DNA of 39,955 nt, taken from positions 1 to 39,955 of the forward strand of contig CAJXUB010000014.1 in assembly GCA_913061125.1 (NCBI GenBank). Reading direction: 5' to 3'. Both the position numbers and the translations under genes were made by a program. This document shows, in pieces, positions 25,672-33,744 of the stretch (position 1 is its first letter; each line of letters starts with the position of its first letter). Source of the DNA: an uncultured Flavobacteriaceae bacterium. Its GTDB lineage: Bacteria; Bacteroidota; Bacteroidia; Flavobacteriales; Flavobacteriaceae. The notes beneath the pieces were generated by a model. It made no database searches. It saw only the letters and a program-made list of their open reading frames with translations, and was not told the origin of the DNA.

Positions 25672-28031
25672 GAGCGAATGAGCATAAGTTTTAGAACTCG
25701 AGTTTCGAGTTCGTCAAGGTCTGAAATTAAAACCACATATACCCCCGATGCAACTGGGGTATTGGCTAGGTTTTTGCCGTTCCAGTAGGCCGTTCCGCCG
25801 TCAATTTCGAGATTGTAGCCTTTGAATCTCAAGTTGGTGTTGGATTGTGCTTCAGCGACCAAATTACCTTCAACATCCGTTATCTTGACATTCACATTAT
25901 CACTCAAATTTTTAATCTTAATTTGATCTACGCTAATGTTAAACCCTGGGCGAACAGGGTTGGGATAGATAAATGCATCCTCAAGTGAAGTCGATGGTGT
26001 AGATCCTCCTGCCTTGAAAGAAACTAGGCCTCTGGAGGTCCCAAAATACAAGGTTCCATCGACCTCATCTTTGGCCATAGCTACAACAGTGTTGGAAGGC
26101 AGGGGCGAGTTTTCTTCAGTAAAATGGTATATTGTATTTTGGCCATCGGCGCTTAAATAGAATACCCCTGCATCTATGGTTGATATCCACTTGTTGTTAG
26201 ATCCATCTACGATAATTTCGGTGATGAATTGCAATTCAAGAAGCTCCTTAGGCAGTCCCTCTTCAAGAATGACTATGGATTCCGTTCGTGGCGATTCGTC
26301 GTTAAAAATATTGAATGTATTGTACAACACGCGCAACCCTTTGTGCGTTCCAATCCAAAGGATATTATTTCTATCCATGGCCAAGGCACTGATATGATCA
26401 ATGGGTAAATTGGCAATATCTTCCCCTTGAATTTTCGTGATTTGATTACCTTCATTATTGAATGCAATAACCCCATTTCTGTAACTTCCAATCCATTTGG
26501 TTTGGTCTGCAGAAATTACCAAATCGCCAAACCCCAACTCGTCATTGAGCGGATCCTCTATCAGAGACTCAAACGAATAAGATTGCCATTGGTTGGTGCT
26601 AGGGTTATACGTTTTTAATGCGTTGTTGATTTTACTTGATAAACTCCACAACACTCCTTGATTGTCAAACTTTAAATCAGAAACTCGAATGCTTTTAAAA
26701 TTTGGACTTCCTGGAACAACTAGCGATTGGAGTCCACTGTTTGTATCGTCAAACAATGCTATGGAAGTGTCTTTTTCAAGGAGTAATATCCCATGTTGAA
26801 ATGAACTGATAAATACTTGATTGGAGTTTGTTGGATTTGTTGCGATTGCATTGAGGTTGAATACCGGCTTATTGACCGCTTGCTGGATGCTATCATAGGA
26901 AATATTGGTCCAATTGGTGGTGTCAAAATTACTAACCCCATAGGTTCTGTTTGGGCTGGGGTTATAAGATGGCGTATAGTCGCCAAACGTCACCCAAAGA
27001 TTGCCAAAACTATGATGAAGCGAAAAAGCTTGATTTCTGGACGGGCCACTAGGATGAATTTCGTTGTAACCCGATGAAGATGCTGTAGATGGCGTAAGAA
27101 TTCCATAATCTTGAGTTCCTAAATACACGGTATTATTAAAAAATTGTGCCGTTGTAAAACTTGTTAAAAGTGGTGAGTTTAGGGTATAATTACTCAGAAG
27201 AGTCAAATTAGGCAAGTGGTTGTAGACAGCACTTTGTGTTGTGACTACAATATGGCCGTTGTCGGTTCTTAAATCCAAAATGGGGCTGGAAAAACTCAGG
27301 ACGGGAGTCAGATTTGAGCCACTAACTTCATAAAGTTCCGCTCCCGAACGAACGACATAAATGGCATTCGAGAGGGTATCAACAGCGCTAAAACTTCCTG
27401 GAAAAAGGGTGGTCCAAAGCTGAAAATCAATCAAATTAGTGTTGTTGAAATCTGCCCTTTTTAGTCCATTATCTGTGGCGGCAAAAATCTCATCACCAAG
27501 AATTTGCGTTTCGCGAACTTGAACTTGACCACCGTTGTTCCCAATATAATAGGTGTCTCCAAATTCTAAAGCGTCCAAATCGTATAACGAAATTCCGTAA
27601 TTGGTACTGATGTACACCTGACTGTCGTGCTCAAAAAAATGATTAATTGTTTTATTCTCTGGTGGTATGGTCGCTTTGTTTAAAATATCGACCACTTTAA
27701 GCACCGATCGGTCCGCTGGGTTATATATTTCTACCAATCCACTTTGGTAACCAATGAGTAAAATACCATATGCACCGCTGTAATGAATGGTTGAAATATA
27801 CCCCCCTGAGAGACCATCAATGGTACTGATTGTCTCATAAGTATTCGTCGATTGGGAGTAAATAAAAATAGCATTTTCGCTGGCTACTGCTATTGTATCG
27901 TCCATGTTTTGAATGGCCACAACAGAATTGTATGAAAAATGACCGGCCCATAAATCGGAATTGGACTCTTGACCAAAAGTCAAAAAGAAACCACAAAGGG
28001 TTAACAGTGCGCCACAATAGATTTTTTTCAA
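25668..28031 (-). CDS. porZ: PorZ-like type IX secretion protein (beta-propeller with C-terminal sorting domain)
   Basis: PorZ is a surface component of the type IX secretion system that in Porphyromonas helps attach anionic lipopolysaccharide to cargo proteins. The 787-residue product has a signal peptide (KKIYCGALLTLCGFFLTFGQ). Many propeller blades of the two-component-regulator-propeller type follow, with repeats such as NNILWIGTHKGLRVLYN, NNKWISTIDAGVFYLS and GTLYFGTSRGLVSF. The C-terminal domain begins YPNPVRPGFNI and ends VYVVLISDLDELETRVLKL, as in type A sorting domains. The start is TTG: an in-frame TAA lies three codons upstream and no ATG fits the signal peptide. It is the first gene of the series ending in recX. 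Confidence 0.88.
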   Translation of the reverse strand: MKKIYCGALLTLCGFFLTFGQESNSDLWAGHFSYNSVVAIQNMDDTIAVASENAIFIYSQSTNTYETISTIDGLSGGYISTIHYSGAYGILLIGYQSGLVEIYNPADRSVLKVVDILNKATIPPENKTINHFFEHDSQVYISTNYGISLYDLDALEFGDTYYIGNNGGQVQVRETQILGDEIFAATDNGLKRADFNNTNLIDFQLWTTLFPGSFSAVDTLSNAIYVVRSGAELYEVSGSNLTPVLSFSSPILDLRTDNGHIVVTTQSAVYNHLPNLTLLSNYTLNSPLLTSFTTAQFFNNTVYLGTQDYGILTPSTASSSGYNEIHPSGPSRNQAFSLHHSFGNLWVTFGDYTPSYNPSPNRTYGVSNFDTTNWTNISYDSIQQAVNKPVFNLNAIATNPTNSNQVFISSFQHGILLLEKDTSIALFDDTNSGLQSLVVPGSPNFKSIRVSDLKFDNQGVLWSLSSKINNALKTYNPSTNQWQSYSFESLIEDPLNDELGFGDLVISADQTKWIGSYRNGVIAFNNEGNQITKIQGEDIANLPIDHISALAMDRNNILWIGTHKGLRVLYNTFNIFNDESPRTESIVILEEGLPKELLELQFITEIIVDGSNNKWISTIDAGVFYLSADGQNTIYHFTEENSPLPSNTVVAMAKDEVDGTLYFGTSRGLVSFKAGGSTPSTSLEDAFIYPNPVRPGFNISVDQIKIKNLSDNVNVKITDVEGNLVAEAQSNTNLRFKGYNLEIDGGTAYWNGKNLANTPVASGVYVVLISDLDELETRVLKLMLIRS

Positions 28032-28048
28032 GAGAAATTAAGTTTGTT

Positions 28049-28056
28049 CAAATATA
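28049..28056 (-). promoter_or_regulatory. -7 box TATATTTG for porZ-recO-receptor-recX
   Basis: TATATTTG on the minus strand matches TAnnTTTG, 17 bases before the TTG start of porZ and after the gdhA terminator. No -33 TTTG is seen at standard spacing. Confidence 0.55.
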
Positions 28057-28097
28057 TTTATATCTAACGAAAAATCTCATTAATATTATGTATTTAC

Positions 28098-28136
28098 AAA
28101 AAATGCCACTACGGGATGTAGAGGCATTTTAATTTT
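28098..28136 (-). terminator. Rho-independent terminator of gdhA
   Basis: AAAATGCC (28100-28107) pairs with GGCATTTT (28123-28130), with an inner CTAC/GTAG stem. On the minus strand the hairpin is followed by T residues. It lies directly after the gdhA stop at 28151 and insulates gdhA from porZ. Runs of A and T on either side make it potentially bidirectional. Confidence 0.8.
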
Positions 28137-28150
28137 ATTCTGAGCGAAAC

Positions 28151-29497
28151 TTAGACAACTCCTTGGGCAAGCATCGCATCAGCAACTTTAACAAACCCGG
28201 CAATATTGGCTCCTTTAACGTAGTCCACATAGCCTGTTTTATCATCTCTGCCAAACTCAATACACTTGTCGTGAATGTTGCCCATAATTTCTTGTAACTT
28301 CGAATCAACCTCATCTCGAGTCCAATTGTAGCGTAGTGAATTTTGGGTCATTTCCAACCCAGAGGTAGCCACACCACCAGCGTTCGAGGCTTTGCCAGGT
28401 GCGAATAAAATTTTGGCGTTCAAGAATGCTGAAACGGCCTCTTTGTTGGAGGGCATGTTGGCGCCTTCACTGACACAAATGCAACCGTTTTCCAATAATG
28501 TTTTGGCATCATTTCCATCAAGCTCATTTTGAGTAGCGCAAGGCAAGGCAATATCGCAAGGTTCATTCCATGGTCTTTTATTTGCAAAAAATTTGGCGGT
28601 TGGGTAAGCTTCAATATAAGCGCTAATTCTACCGCGTTTGTTATTTTTTAGATCCATAACAAAAGCCAATTTATCGGAGTTAATACCTTCGTTATCAACG
28701 ATATATCCTGAGGAGTCTGACAACGTAATAACTTTGCCACCTAACTGAATGACTTTTTCTGCAGCGTACTGAGCAACATTACCAGACCCAGAGATCGTAA
28801 CTGTTTTGCCTCCAATGTCGTCGCCTTTGGTTTGAAGCATTTTTTGTGCAAAATATACCGTACCATAGCCCGTGGCTTCTGGACGGATCAAGGACCCGCC
28901 CCAAGTCATTCCTTTTCCGGTCAAGACCCCTGTAAACTCGTTTCGAAGCTTTTTATACATCCCAAAAAGAAACCCTATTTCACGTCCGCCAACCCCAATG
29001 TCGCCGGCTGGGACGTCTGTATTTGGGCCAATGTGGCGGAACAACTCGCTCATAAAAGCATGACAGAAACGCATAATTTCGTTGTCGCTTTTTCCTTTTG
29101 GATCAAAATCACTTCCACCTTTTCCACCACCCATGGGCAGTGTTGTTAAACTGTTTTTGAACACTTGCTCAAAAGCCAAAAATTTCAGAATACTCATATT
29201 GACTGAAGGATGAAATCGCAAGCCGCCTTTGTATGGTCCAATGGCAGAGTTCATCTGTATGCGATAGCCCCTGTTGACCTGAATTTCGCCACTATCATCC
29301 ACCCAATTCACCCTAAACGTAACGGCACGTTCCGGTTCTACCATTCGCAGTAAAATATTTTTCCCATGATAAATGTCGTGTTGAACAATGTAGGGAATAA
29401 CCGTTTCAGCAACTTCTTCCACGGCTTGTAAAAATTCGGGCTCGTGGCCATTTCTTTGACGAACCAAGTCTAAAAAACCTTCAATTTTATGTTTCAT
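28151..29497 (-). CDS. gdhA: NADP-type glutamate dehydrogenase
   Basis: GdhA reversibly converts 2-oxoglutarate and ammonium to glutamate using NAD(P)H. The 448-residue protein has the length of the hexameric NADP-type enzyme. The substrate and catalytic region is intact: GPYKGGLRFHPSVN with K90, FEQVFKNSLTTLPMGGGKGGSDFDP with K114 and catalytic K126. The Rossmann nucleotide-binding motif is GKTVTISGSGNVAQYAAEKV. It has a promoter box about 43 bases upstream and its own terminator, so it is likely monocistronic. A perfect palindrome lies further upstream. Confidence 0.96.
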   Translation of the reverse strand: MKHKIEGFLDLVRQRNGHEPEFLQAVEEVAETVIPYIVQHDIYHGKNILLRMVEPERAVTFRVNWVDDSGEIQVNRGYRIQMNSAIGPYKGGLRFHPSVNMSILKFLAFEQVFKNSLTTLPMGGGKGGSDFDPKGKSDNEIMRFCHAFMSELFRHIGPNTDVPAGDIGVGGREIGFLFGMYKKLRNEFTGVLTGKGMTWGGSLIRPEATGYGTVYFAQKMLQTKGDDIGGKTVTISGSGNVAQYAAEKVIQLGGKVITLSDSSGYIVDNEGINSDKLAFVMDLKNNKRGRISAYIEAYPTAKFFANKRPWNEPCDIALPCATQNELDGNDAKTLLENGCICVSEGANMPSNKEAVSAFLNAKILFAPGKASNAGGVATSGLEMTQNSLRYNWTRDEVDSKLQEIMGNIHDKCIEFGRDDKTGYVDYVKGANIAGFVKVADAMLAQGVV

Positions 29498-29539
29498 TTT
29501 AATTGTGTTGCGGGAGAATAACCCCTATCTGTTGTTATA

Positions 29540-29547
29540 CAAATATA
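29540..29547 (-). promoter_or_regulatory. -7 box TATATTTG for gdhA
   Basis: TATATTTG on the minus strand matches TAnnTTTG and lies 43 bases before the gdhA ATG. No consensus -33 element is visible. Confidence 0.55.
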
Positions 29548-29585
29548 TAATATCCTGAAAAATTAAATTGATTTTTTTTGAAATT

Positions 29586-29599
29586 CACAATATATTGTG
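29586..29599. promoter_or_regulatory. Perfect palindrome upstream of gdhA, possible operator
   Basis: CACAATATATTGTG is a perfect 14-bp palindrome located about 40 bases upstream of the gdhA -7 box, where an activator or repressor could bind. The regulator is unknown. Confidence 0.4.
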
Positions 29600-29614
29600 T
29601 TTATGGGTTATAAT

Positions 29615-29633
29615 TTTTATGAATATCATAAAA
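29615..29633 (-). terminator. AT-only hairpin after the cystathionine gamma-synthase gene
   Basis: TTTTATGA and TCATAAAA form a perfect 8-bp stem around ATA, beginning 11 bases after the stop of the upstream gene. With almost no G-C pairs and no long T-run it would be a weak terminator at best; it could also be a binding site. Confidence 0.25.
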
Positions 29634-29643
29634 TTATTGCCTA

Positions 29644-30786
29644 TTATGTGGACAACGCCTGAGTCAGATCTTGGATTAAATCATACGAATCTTCTATACC
29701 TACGCTTAATCGAATTAATGAATCAATAACACCTGTTTTTTCACGTTCTTCTTTGGGGATACTAGCGTGGGTCATGCTGGCCGGGTGTCCTGCCAAGGAT
29801 TCTACACCACCTAAAGATTCAGCGAGCGTAAAAACTTTTAGACGCTCAACGGTTTTTATGGCGGCTTCATAGCGATTCCCTTTGGTGGTAAAGGACAGCA
29901 TTCCTCCAAAGTCATTCATTTGTTGTTTGGCTATATTATGGTTGGGGTGGGTCTCAAAACCGGGCCAATATACTGTTTCAACGTTGGGGTGTTGTGCCAG
30001 AAATTCGGCTACAGCTCTTCCATTTTCACAATGCCTTTGCATCCGAACATGAAGTGTTTTTATACCTCTCAAGGCCAAAAAACTATCTTGAGGTCCGCAA
30101 ACGGCTCCACTAGCGTTTTGAATAAAATAGAGTTTGTTTGCTAAATCGATGTCCTTAACAACAAGAGCGCCCATGACCAAATCGCTATGACCGCCAAGGT
30201 ATTTGGTGGCGGAATGCATCACAATATCTGCGCCTAAATCCAATGGTTGTTGAAGGTAGGGTGTGGCAAACGTATTATCCACGGCAAGTAAAATATTGTG
30301 CTTTTTAGCTACTGCCGATACGGCTTTTATATCAATGATATTAAGCATTGGATTGGTTGGCGTTTCGACCCATATTAGTTTGGTGTTGGCGTTGATATAA
30401 CTCTTGATATCGGATGCTTTGTTCATTCCAATAAAATGAAATTTAATCTGAAATTTTTCAAATATAGAGGTAAACAAACGGTACGTCCCACCATACAAAT
30501 CGTTGGTAGAAATCACCTCATCGCCAGGTTTGAGTAGCTTGATTACAGCATCAATGGCGGCTAATCCAGACCCAAATGCAAGGCCATGAGTTCCATTTTC
30601 AATACTAGCAAAAGCGTGTTCCAAAGCATGACGGGTTGGGTTGTGGGTGCGTGAGTACTCATAACCCTTATGCCCCCCAGGTGTGCTCTGCGCATAGGTA
30701 GAAGTTTGATAAATGGGCGGCATTACAGAACCGTAGGCCTTATCTGGAGACTGGCCACCGTGAATGGTTTTGGTGTTAAATTTCAT
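29644..30786 (-). CDS. Cystathionine gamma-synthase / trans-sulfuration PLP enzyme
   Basis: The 380-residue enzyme belongs to the Cys/Met metabolism PLP-dependent family. It contains the PLP-phosphate and substrate region (YEYSRTHNPTRHALE), GSGLAAIDAVIKLLKPGDEVIST, VETPTNPML, AVDNTFATPYLQQPLDLGADIV and the Schiff-base lysine K195 in HSATKYLGGHSD. The closing region is ESLGGVESLAGHPASMTH. Synthase and lyase members of this family are hard to separate by eye, so cystathionine gamma-synthase (methionine synthesis) is the likeliest call and cystathionine gamma-lyase the main alternative. It is 14 bases downstream of the DinB-family gene on the same strand, so the two form a unit. Confidence 0.9.
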   Translation of the reverse strand: MKFNTKTIHGGQSPDKAYGSVMPPIYQTSTYAQSTPGGHKGYEYSRTHNPTRHALEHAFASIENGTHGLAFGSGLAAIDAVIKLLKPGDEVISTNDLYGGTYRLFTSIFEKFQIKFHFIGMNKASDIKSYINANTKLIWVETPTNPMLNIIDIKAVSAVAKKHNILLAVDNTFATPYLQQPLDLGADIVMHSATKYLGGHSDLVMGALVVKDIDLANKLYFIQNASGAVCGPQDSFLALRGIKTLHVRMQRHCENGRAVAEFLAQHPNVETVYWPGFETHPNHNIAKQQMNDFGGMLSFTTKGNRYEAAIKTVERLKVFTLAESLGGVESLAGHPASMTHASIPKEEREKTGVIDSLIRLSVGIEDSYDLIQDLTQALST

Positions 30787-30800
30787 AGTGTTGATGAGTT

Positions 30801-31271
30801 TTAGTTCGTTTGGTTGTTGAGTATATTTTTCATGGCAAGGATGTATCCTAAATGAATTCCTTCATGAAAATTATTAAATTCTATAGCTTGTTCAACATTA
30901 GTGAGAGTACTTTTGGTTGAAACGGTATAGGGCGTGTAAGTTTTAAATAGCCCATTGTTATAATCTAATTTTGTTTGTTCTAACGTCGAAAACAAGGAGG
31001 TGTTTAGCGACTCAATATCAGCCCTGGAGGCGTCAAATTCTGTTTTGGTTCCCTTTCTAAATGCATCTGCAAATTGGTCTGAAACACCCATTGGAAGGTC
31101 AGATAAACGATAGACCAAAAGTTGTTGCGTAACCACAACGTGAGCAATATTCCAATATATCGAATTCTTAAACCCCACAGGGACAGTGTTGAGTTGCTCC
31201 AGCGAATACGCAGACAAAAAATGTGATAAAATTTTTCTGTTCTTTAGGCAAATATCGAAGCTCCAGTCCAT
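30801..31271 (-). CDS. DinB-family (DUF664-type) four-helix protein
   Basis: The 156-residue protein has the helical layout and histidine pattern of the DinB/YfiT-like superfamily: H44 in YWNIAHVVVTQQL, and H136 and H140 in NNFHEGIHLGYI. These are the positions that normally hold a divalent metal. Members are metal-dependent enzymes, often thiol (bacillithiol or mycothiol) transferases, but most have no assigned reaction; this is not the DinB polymerase. It precedes the cystathionine gamma-synthase-type gene by 14 bases, which weakly suggests sulfur or thiol metabolism. It starts 25 bases from a perfect palindrome shared with the divergent Spx/ArsC-like gene. Confidence 0.82.
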   Translation of the reverse strand: MDWSFDICLKNRKILSHFLSAYSLEQLNTVPVGFKNSIYWNIAHVVVTQQLLVYRLSDLPMGVSDQFADAFRKGTKTEFDASRADIESLNTSLFSTLEQTKLDYNNGLFKTYTPYTVSTKSTLTNVEQAIEFNNFHEGIHLGYILAMKNILNNQTN

Positions 31272-31295
31272 AAATATTAACTTTAGATGATGGGA

Positions 31296-31321
31296 TTACA
31301 AAGAAATGATTTTCTTTGTAA
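31296..31321. promoter_or_regulatory. 26-bp palindrome between divergent DinB-family and Spx/ArsC-like genes
   Basis: TTACAAAGAAA and TTTCTTTGTAA are perfect 11-bp arms around TGAT. Each arm contains TTTCTTTG, one base from the TAnnTTTG -7 box, reading outward on each strand. These copies lie 19-30 bases before the two starts at 31271 and 31340. It may be a shared operator or a pair of symmetric divergent promoters. Confidence 0.5.
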
Positions 31322-31339
31322 AAATAACGATTGTTACCC

Positions 31340-31699
31340 ATGAAAAAAATCTATTTTCTAAAAACTTGCAACAGCTGTCAAAGAATTCTTGATGGCTTAA
31401 AATTAGATAAATCTTACCTGTTACAAGACATCAAAACTTCGCCTCTAACGCCGTCCGATTTGGATCATTTAAAGTCTCTGGCGGGAAGTTACGAAGCCCT
31501 GTTTAGCCGACGCGCGAAATTGTATAAAGACATGGGTTTGAAAAATGAATCTTTGAGTGAAAAAGATTTCAGACACTACATCTTGAGTCATTACACGTTT
31601 TTGAAACGCCCTGTTATTGTTTCCGGGAAAGACATTTTTATCGGAAATAGTCCAAAAACAGTTGTTGAGGCACAACTATTTTTTAGCAATGAAAGGTAG
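31340..31699 (+). CDS. ArsC/Spx-family thioredoxin-fold protein
   Basis: The 119-residue protein is of the ArsC/Spx/MgsR family: an N-terminal strand then a CxxC (C10 and C13 in FLKTCNSCQRIL), a helical part, and the family's LKRPVIV segment near residue 90. The CxxC is Spx-like, whereas true arsenate reductases of this family have a single catalytic cysteine. No arsenic-resistance genes are nearby, so a redox-sensing or reductase role is more likely than arsenate reduction. The ATG at 31340 follows a possible -7 box in the palindrome. Its 3' end overlaps the next gene by 11 bases. Confidence 0.8.
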   Translation: MKKIYFLKTCNSCQRILDGLKLDKSYLLQDIKTSPLTPSDLDHLKSLAGSYEALFSRRAKLYKDMGLKNESLSEKDFRHYILSHYTFLKRPVIVSGKDIFIGNSPKTVVEAQLFFSNER

Positions 31700-32567
31700 G
31701 TTTTCTGCACTTATTGCACTTGTTTTAGTGCAATTATTTTATGGCGTAACATTCACTTTTGCCAATGACGTGATTGATGGCGGTTATGTGTTACCTTTTG
31801 GTTTTATTTTGCTGAGAGTTATTTGCGCTGCCTTGTTGTTTTGGGCTTTTAGCTGGTTTGTACCAAGCGAAAAAGTACAACGACACGATTTCCCAAAATT
31901 AGTTGCAGCTGCTTTTTTTGGGGTAGCCCTCAACATGTTGGCTTTTTTTAAAGGCCTTCAATACACCACACCCATCAATGGTTCTGTTATCATGATTACA
32001 GTCCCAATTATTGTTCTGGTTTTATCGGCCATTATTCTAAAAGAGCGCATTACCTCAATTAAAATCTTAGGCGTTGGATTAGGACTCTCTGGTGCTCTGG
32101 TGTTAAGCTTATATGGGGGAACTTCTGACATTGGGCAGAACATTGCTTTCGGAAATTTTCTAGTGTTTATCAACGCTGCATCCTACAGCTACTATTTAAT
32201 TTTGATTAAAAAACTAACCGCAAAATACCACCCATATAGCTTTATAAAATGGCTCTTTCTTTTTGGTTCAATTATGATTTTCCCCTTTGGAATTCATGAG
32301 CTTAGTCTTGTTTCGTGGGCAAATTTCACGCCTTACATTTGGTTCTCTGTAGGGTTTGTAATAATATTTGCCACTTTTGGTACCTACCTTTTAAATCCTT
32401 TGGCCCTAAGGTCACTAAAAGCAACCACAGTTAGCACATTTCTGTACCTACAGCCCATTTTTGCAGGACTTTTTGCCATTGCAATGGGCAGTGATTCCAT
32501 GGACATCATTAAAGCGTTGGCCAGTCTCTTAATTTTTATTGGCGTATATTTGGTAACCAAAAAATAA
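31689..32567 (+). CDS. EamA/DMT-family transporter
   Basis: The 292-residue protein has about ten predicted membrane helices in two repeated halves, as in the drug/metabolite transporter (EamA) family. Landmarks include ALIALVLVQLFYGVTF at the N-terminus, the first-half end LNMLAFFKGLQYTTPINGSVI, VLVLSAIILKERIT, and the second-half counterpart LRSLKATTVSTFLYLQPIFAGLFA. The substrate is unknown. I chose the ATG at 31689, which overlaps the upstream gene by 11 bases and gives the usual short N-terminus before helix 1; the longer frame would have an unneeded 24-residue extension inside the upstream gene. Confidence 0.9.
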   Translation: MKGRFSALIALVLVQLFYGVTFTFANDVIDGGYVLPFGFILLRVICAALLFWAFSWFVPSEKVQRHDFPKLVAAAFFGVALNMLAFFKGLQYTTPINGSVIMITVPIIVLVLSAIILKERITSIKILGVGLGLSGALVLSLYGGTSDIGQNIAFGNFLVFINAASYSYYLILIKKLTAKYHPYSFIKWLFLFGSIMIFPFGIHELSLVSWANFTPYIWFSVGFVIIFATFGTYLLNPLALRSLKATTVSTFLYLQPIFAGLFAIAMGSDSMDIIKALASLLIFIGVYLVTKK

Positions 32568-32572
32568 CCTTT

Positions 32573-33700
32573 TTGACCACTACAATTTTCAATTCCGCTG
32601 AGGAGATTAACGCCAATTTTTTGAGGTCCATCAACCCCAAAAACTCCCCCTACTTCAATAAAAAATTTCTTTTAAGTTACGAAGCCTCCAACCCGAAAAT
32701 TGACATTCGCTACATCGGCATAAATGAAAACAACACACCAAAAGCACTGGCGGTGGTTCAAATTATCGATTTGAGTGTAGATGCCATCTTAGATAACATA
32801 AAAATTTCCAGTACCCTCAAACGCTTTCTGAATTTATTTTTTTGCAGAGATTACATCAAAATCATGTTTTGTGGAAATGTATTTTTAAGCGGAAACTACG
32901 GCATCAGTTTTGCCAGCACGACAGACAGGGGGCAACTAATTTCCCGCTTAGGAATAGCTCTAGATGGCATGGCACAAACTGTAAAGCCCTTACATGCTAT
33001 CTTTGTCAAAGATTTCAACGAAGAGGAATTGCGTTACACGAAAAATTTTAGCCCCTTTGGGTACACCAAAATTAGAGTGGAACCCAACATGATGATTCAC
33101 TTGCGGCAAGAGTGGGAAACTTTTGAAGATTTCAAAGCAGCGCTCAAATCAAAATATCGAGTAAAAGCCAATAAAGCCGATTCCAACAGTCAATCTCTAG
33201 AGCTTAAAACGTGCTCGGTTACCGACATTAAAAGGTACAAAGAGGATTTGCAGACGTTGTATCAAAACACCATTGATAACGCAAATTTTAACGCGCAAAT
33301 TTTAAATCTAGAAACCTACATCCGTCTGAAAACTGAATTTAAATATGATTTTATAGTTCAGGGTTATTTTTTTGAGGATAAGTTGGTCGGATTTTTATCC
33401 GCCTTAAAACGGGACAATTCCCTTGACGCCCATTTTATTGGACTAAATTACGCGCTAAATAAAACCCACGCAATTTATCCGAGAATTCTTAACGATTATG
33501 TACGTTTGGGAATTGAACATCGGGTAAAGGTTATAAACCTCGGGCGCACTGCTTCCGAGATTAAAACCACCGTTGGTGCTCAGCCGATGGATTTAAGTTG
33601 TTACATCAAACACAAGAATCCCTTTATTAATACTTTAATCCGTCCTTTACTAAAAAGGATAAAAATCAAAAGCTTTAAACAACACCACCCGTTCAAATAG
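32573..33700 (+). CDS. GNAT-like acetyltransferase-fold protein
   Basis: This 375-residue protein resembles large two-domain GNAT/FemAB-type proteins. It has an N-terminal half with EASNPKIDIRYIGINENNTPKALAVVQ, then FKAALKSKYRVKANKAD and KYDFIVQGYFFEDKLVGFLSAL, and a C-terminal half ending RVKVINLGRTASEIKTTVGAQ, which resembles the acyl-carrier-binding part of such proteins. The specific function is unknown. The best start is TTG at 32573, five bases after the upstream stop; no ATG or GTG is available near the natural N-terminus. It continues the EamA gene unit on the same strand and ends in a Lys-rich basic tail. Confidence 0.65.
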   Translation: MTTTIFNSAEEINANFLRSINPKNSPYFNKKFLLSYEASNPKIDIRYIGINENNTPKALAVVQIIDLSVDAILDNIKISSTLKRFLNLFFCRDYIKIMFCGNVFLSGNYGISFASTTDRGQLISRLGIALDGMAQTVKPLHAIFVKDFNEEELRYTKNFSPFGYTKIRVEPNMMIHLRQEWETFEDFKAALKSKYRVKANKADSNSQSLELKTCSVTDIKRYKEDLQTLYQNTIDNANFNAQILNLETYIRLKTEFKYDFIVQGYFFEDKLVGFLSALKRDNSLDAHFIGLNYALNKTHAIYPRILNDYVRLGIEHRVKVINLGRTASEIKTTVGAQPMDLSCYIKHKNPFINTLIRPLLKRIKIKSFKQHHPFK

Positions 33701-33714
33701 TGTAAGCTTTTCTG

Positions 33715-33722
33715 TATCTTTG
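33715..33722 (+). promoter_or_regulatory. -7 box TATCTTTG for yicC-gmk-nadD-dus
   Basis: TATCTTTG matches TAnnTTTG and lies 22 bases before the yicC ATG, in the only gap that separates it from the upstream gene. No -33 TTTG at standard spacing. Confidence 0.5.
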
Positions 33723-33744
33723 AGGCAATATTTAATGCATTGGT

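Noticed and set aside
30801-31271. DNA polymerase IV (DinB) gene
   Set aside because: The product is a small four-helix His-metal protein; the shared name with the polymerase is coincidental.
31340-31699. Arsenate reductase and an arsenic-resistance cluster
   Set aside because: CxxC is Spx-like rather than the single catalytic cysteine of ArsC, and no arsenic transporter or regulator is next to it.
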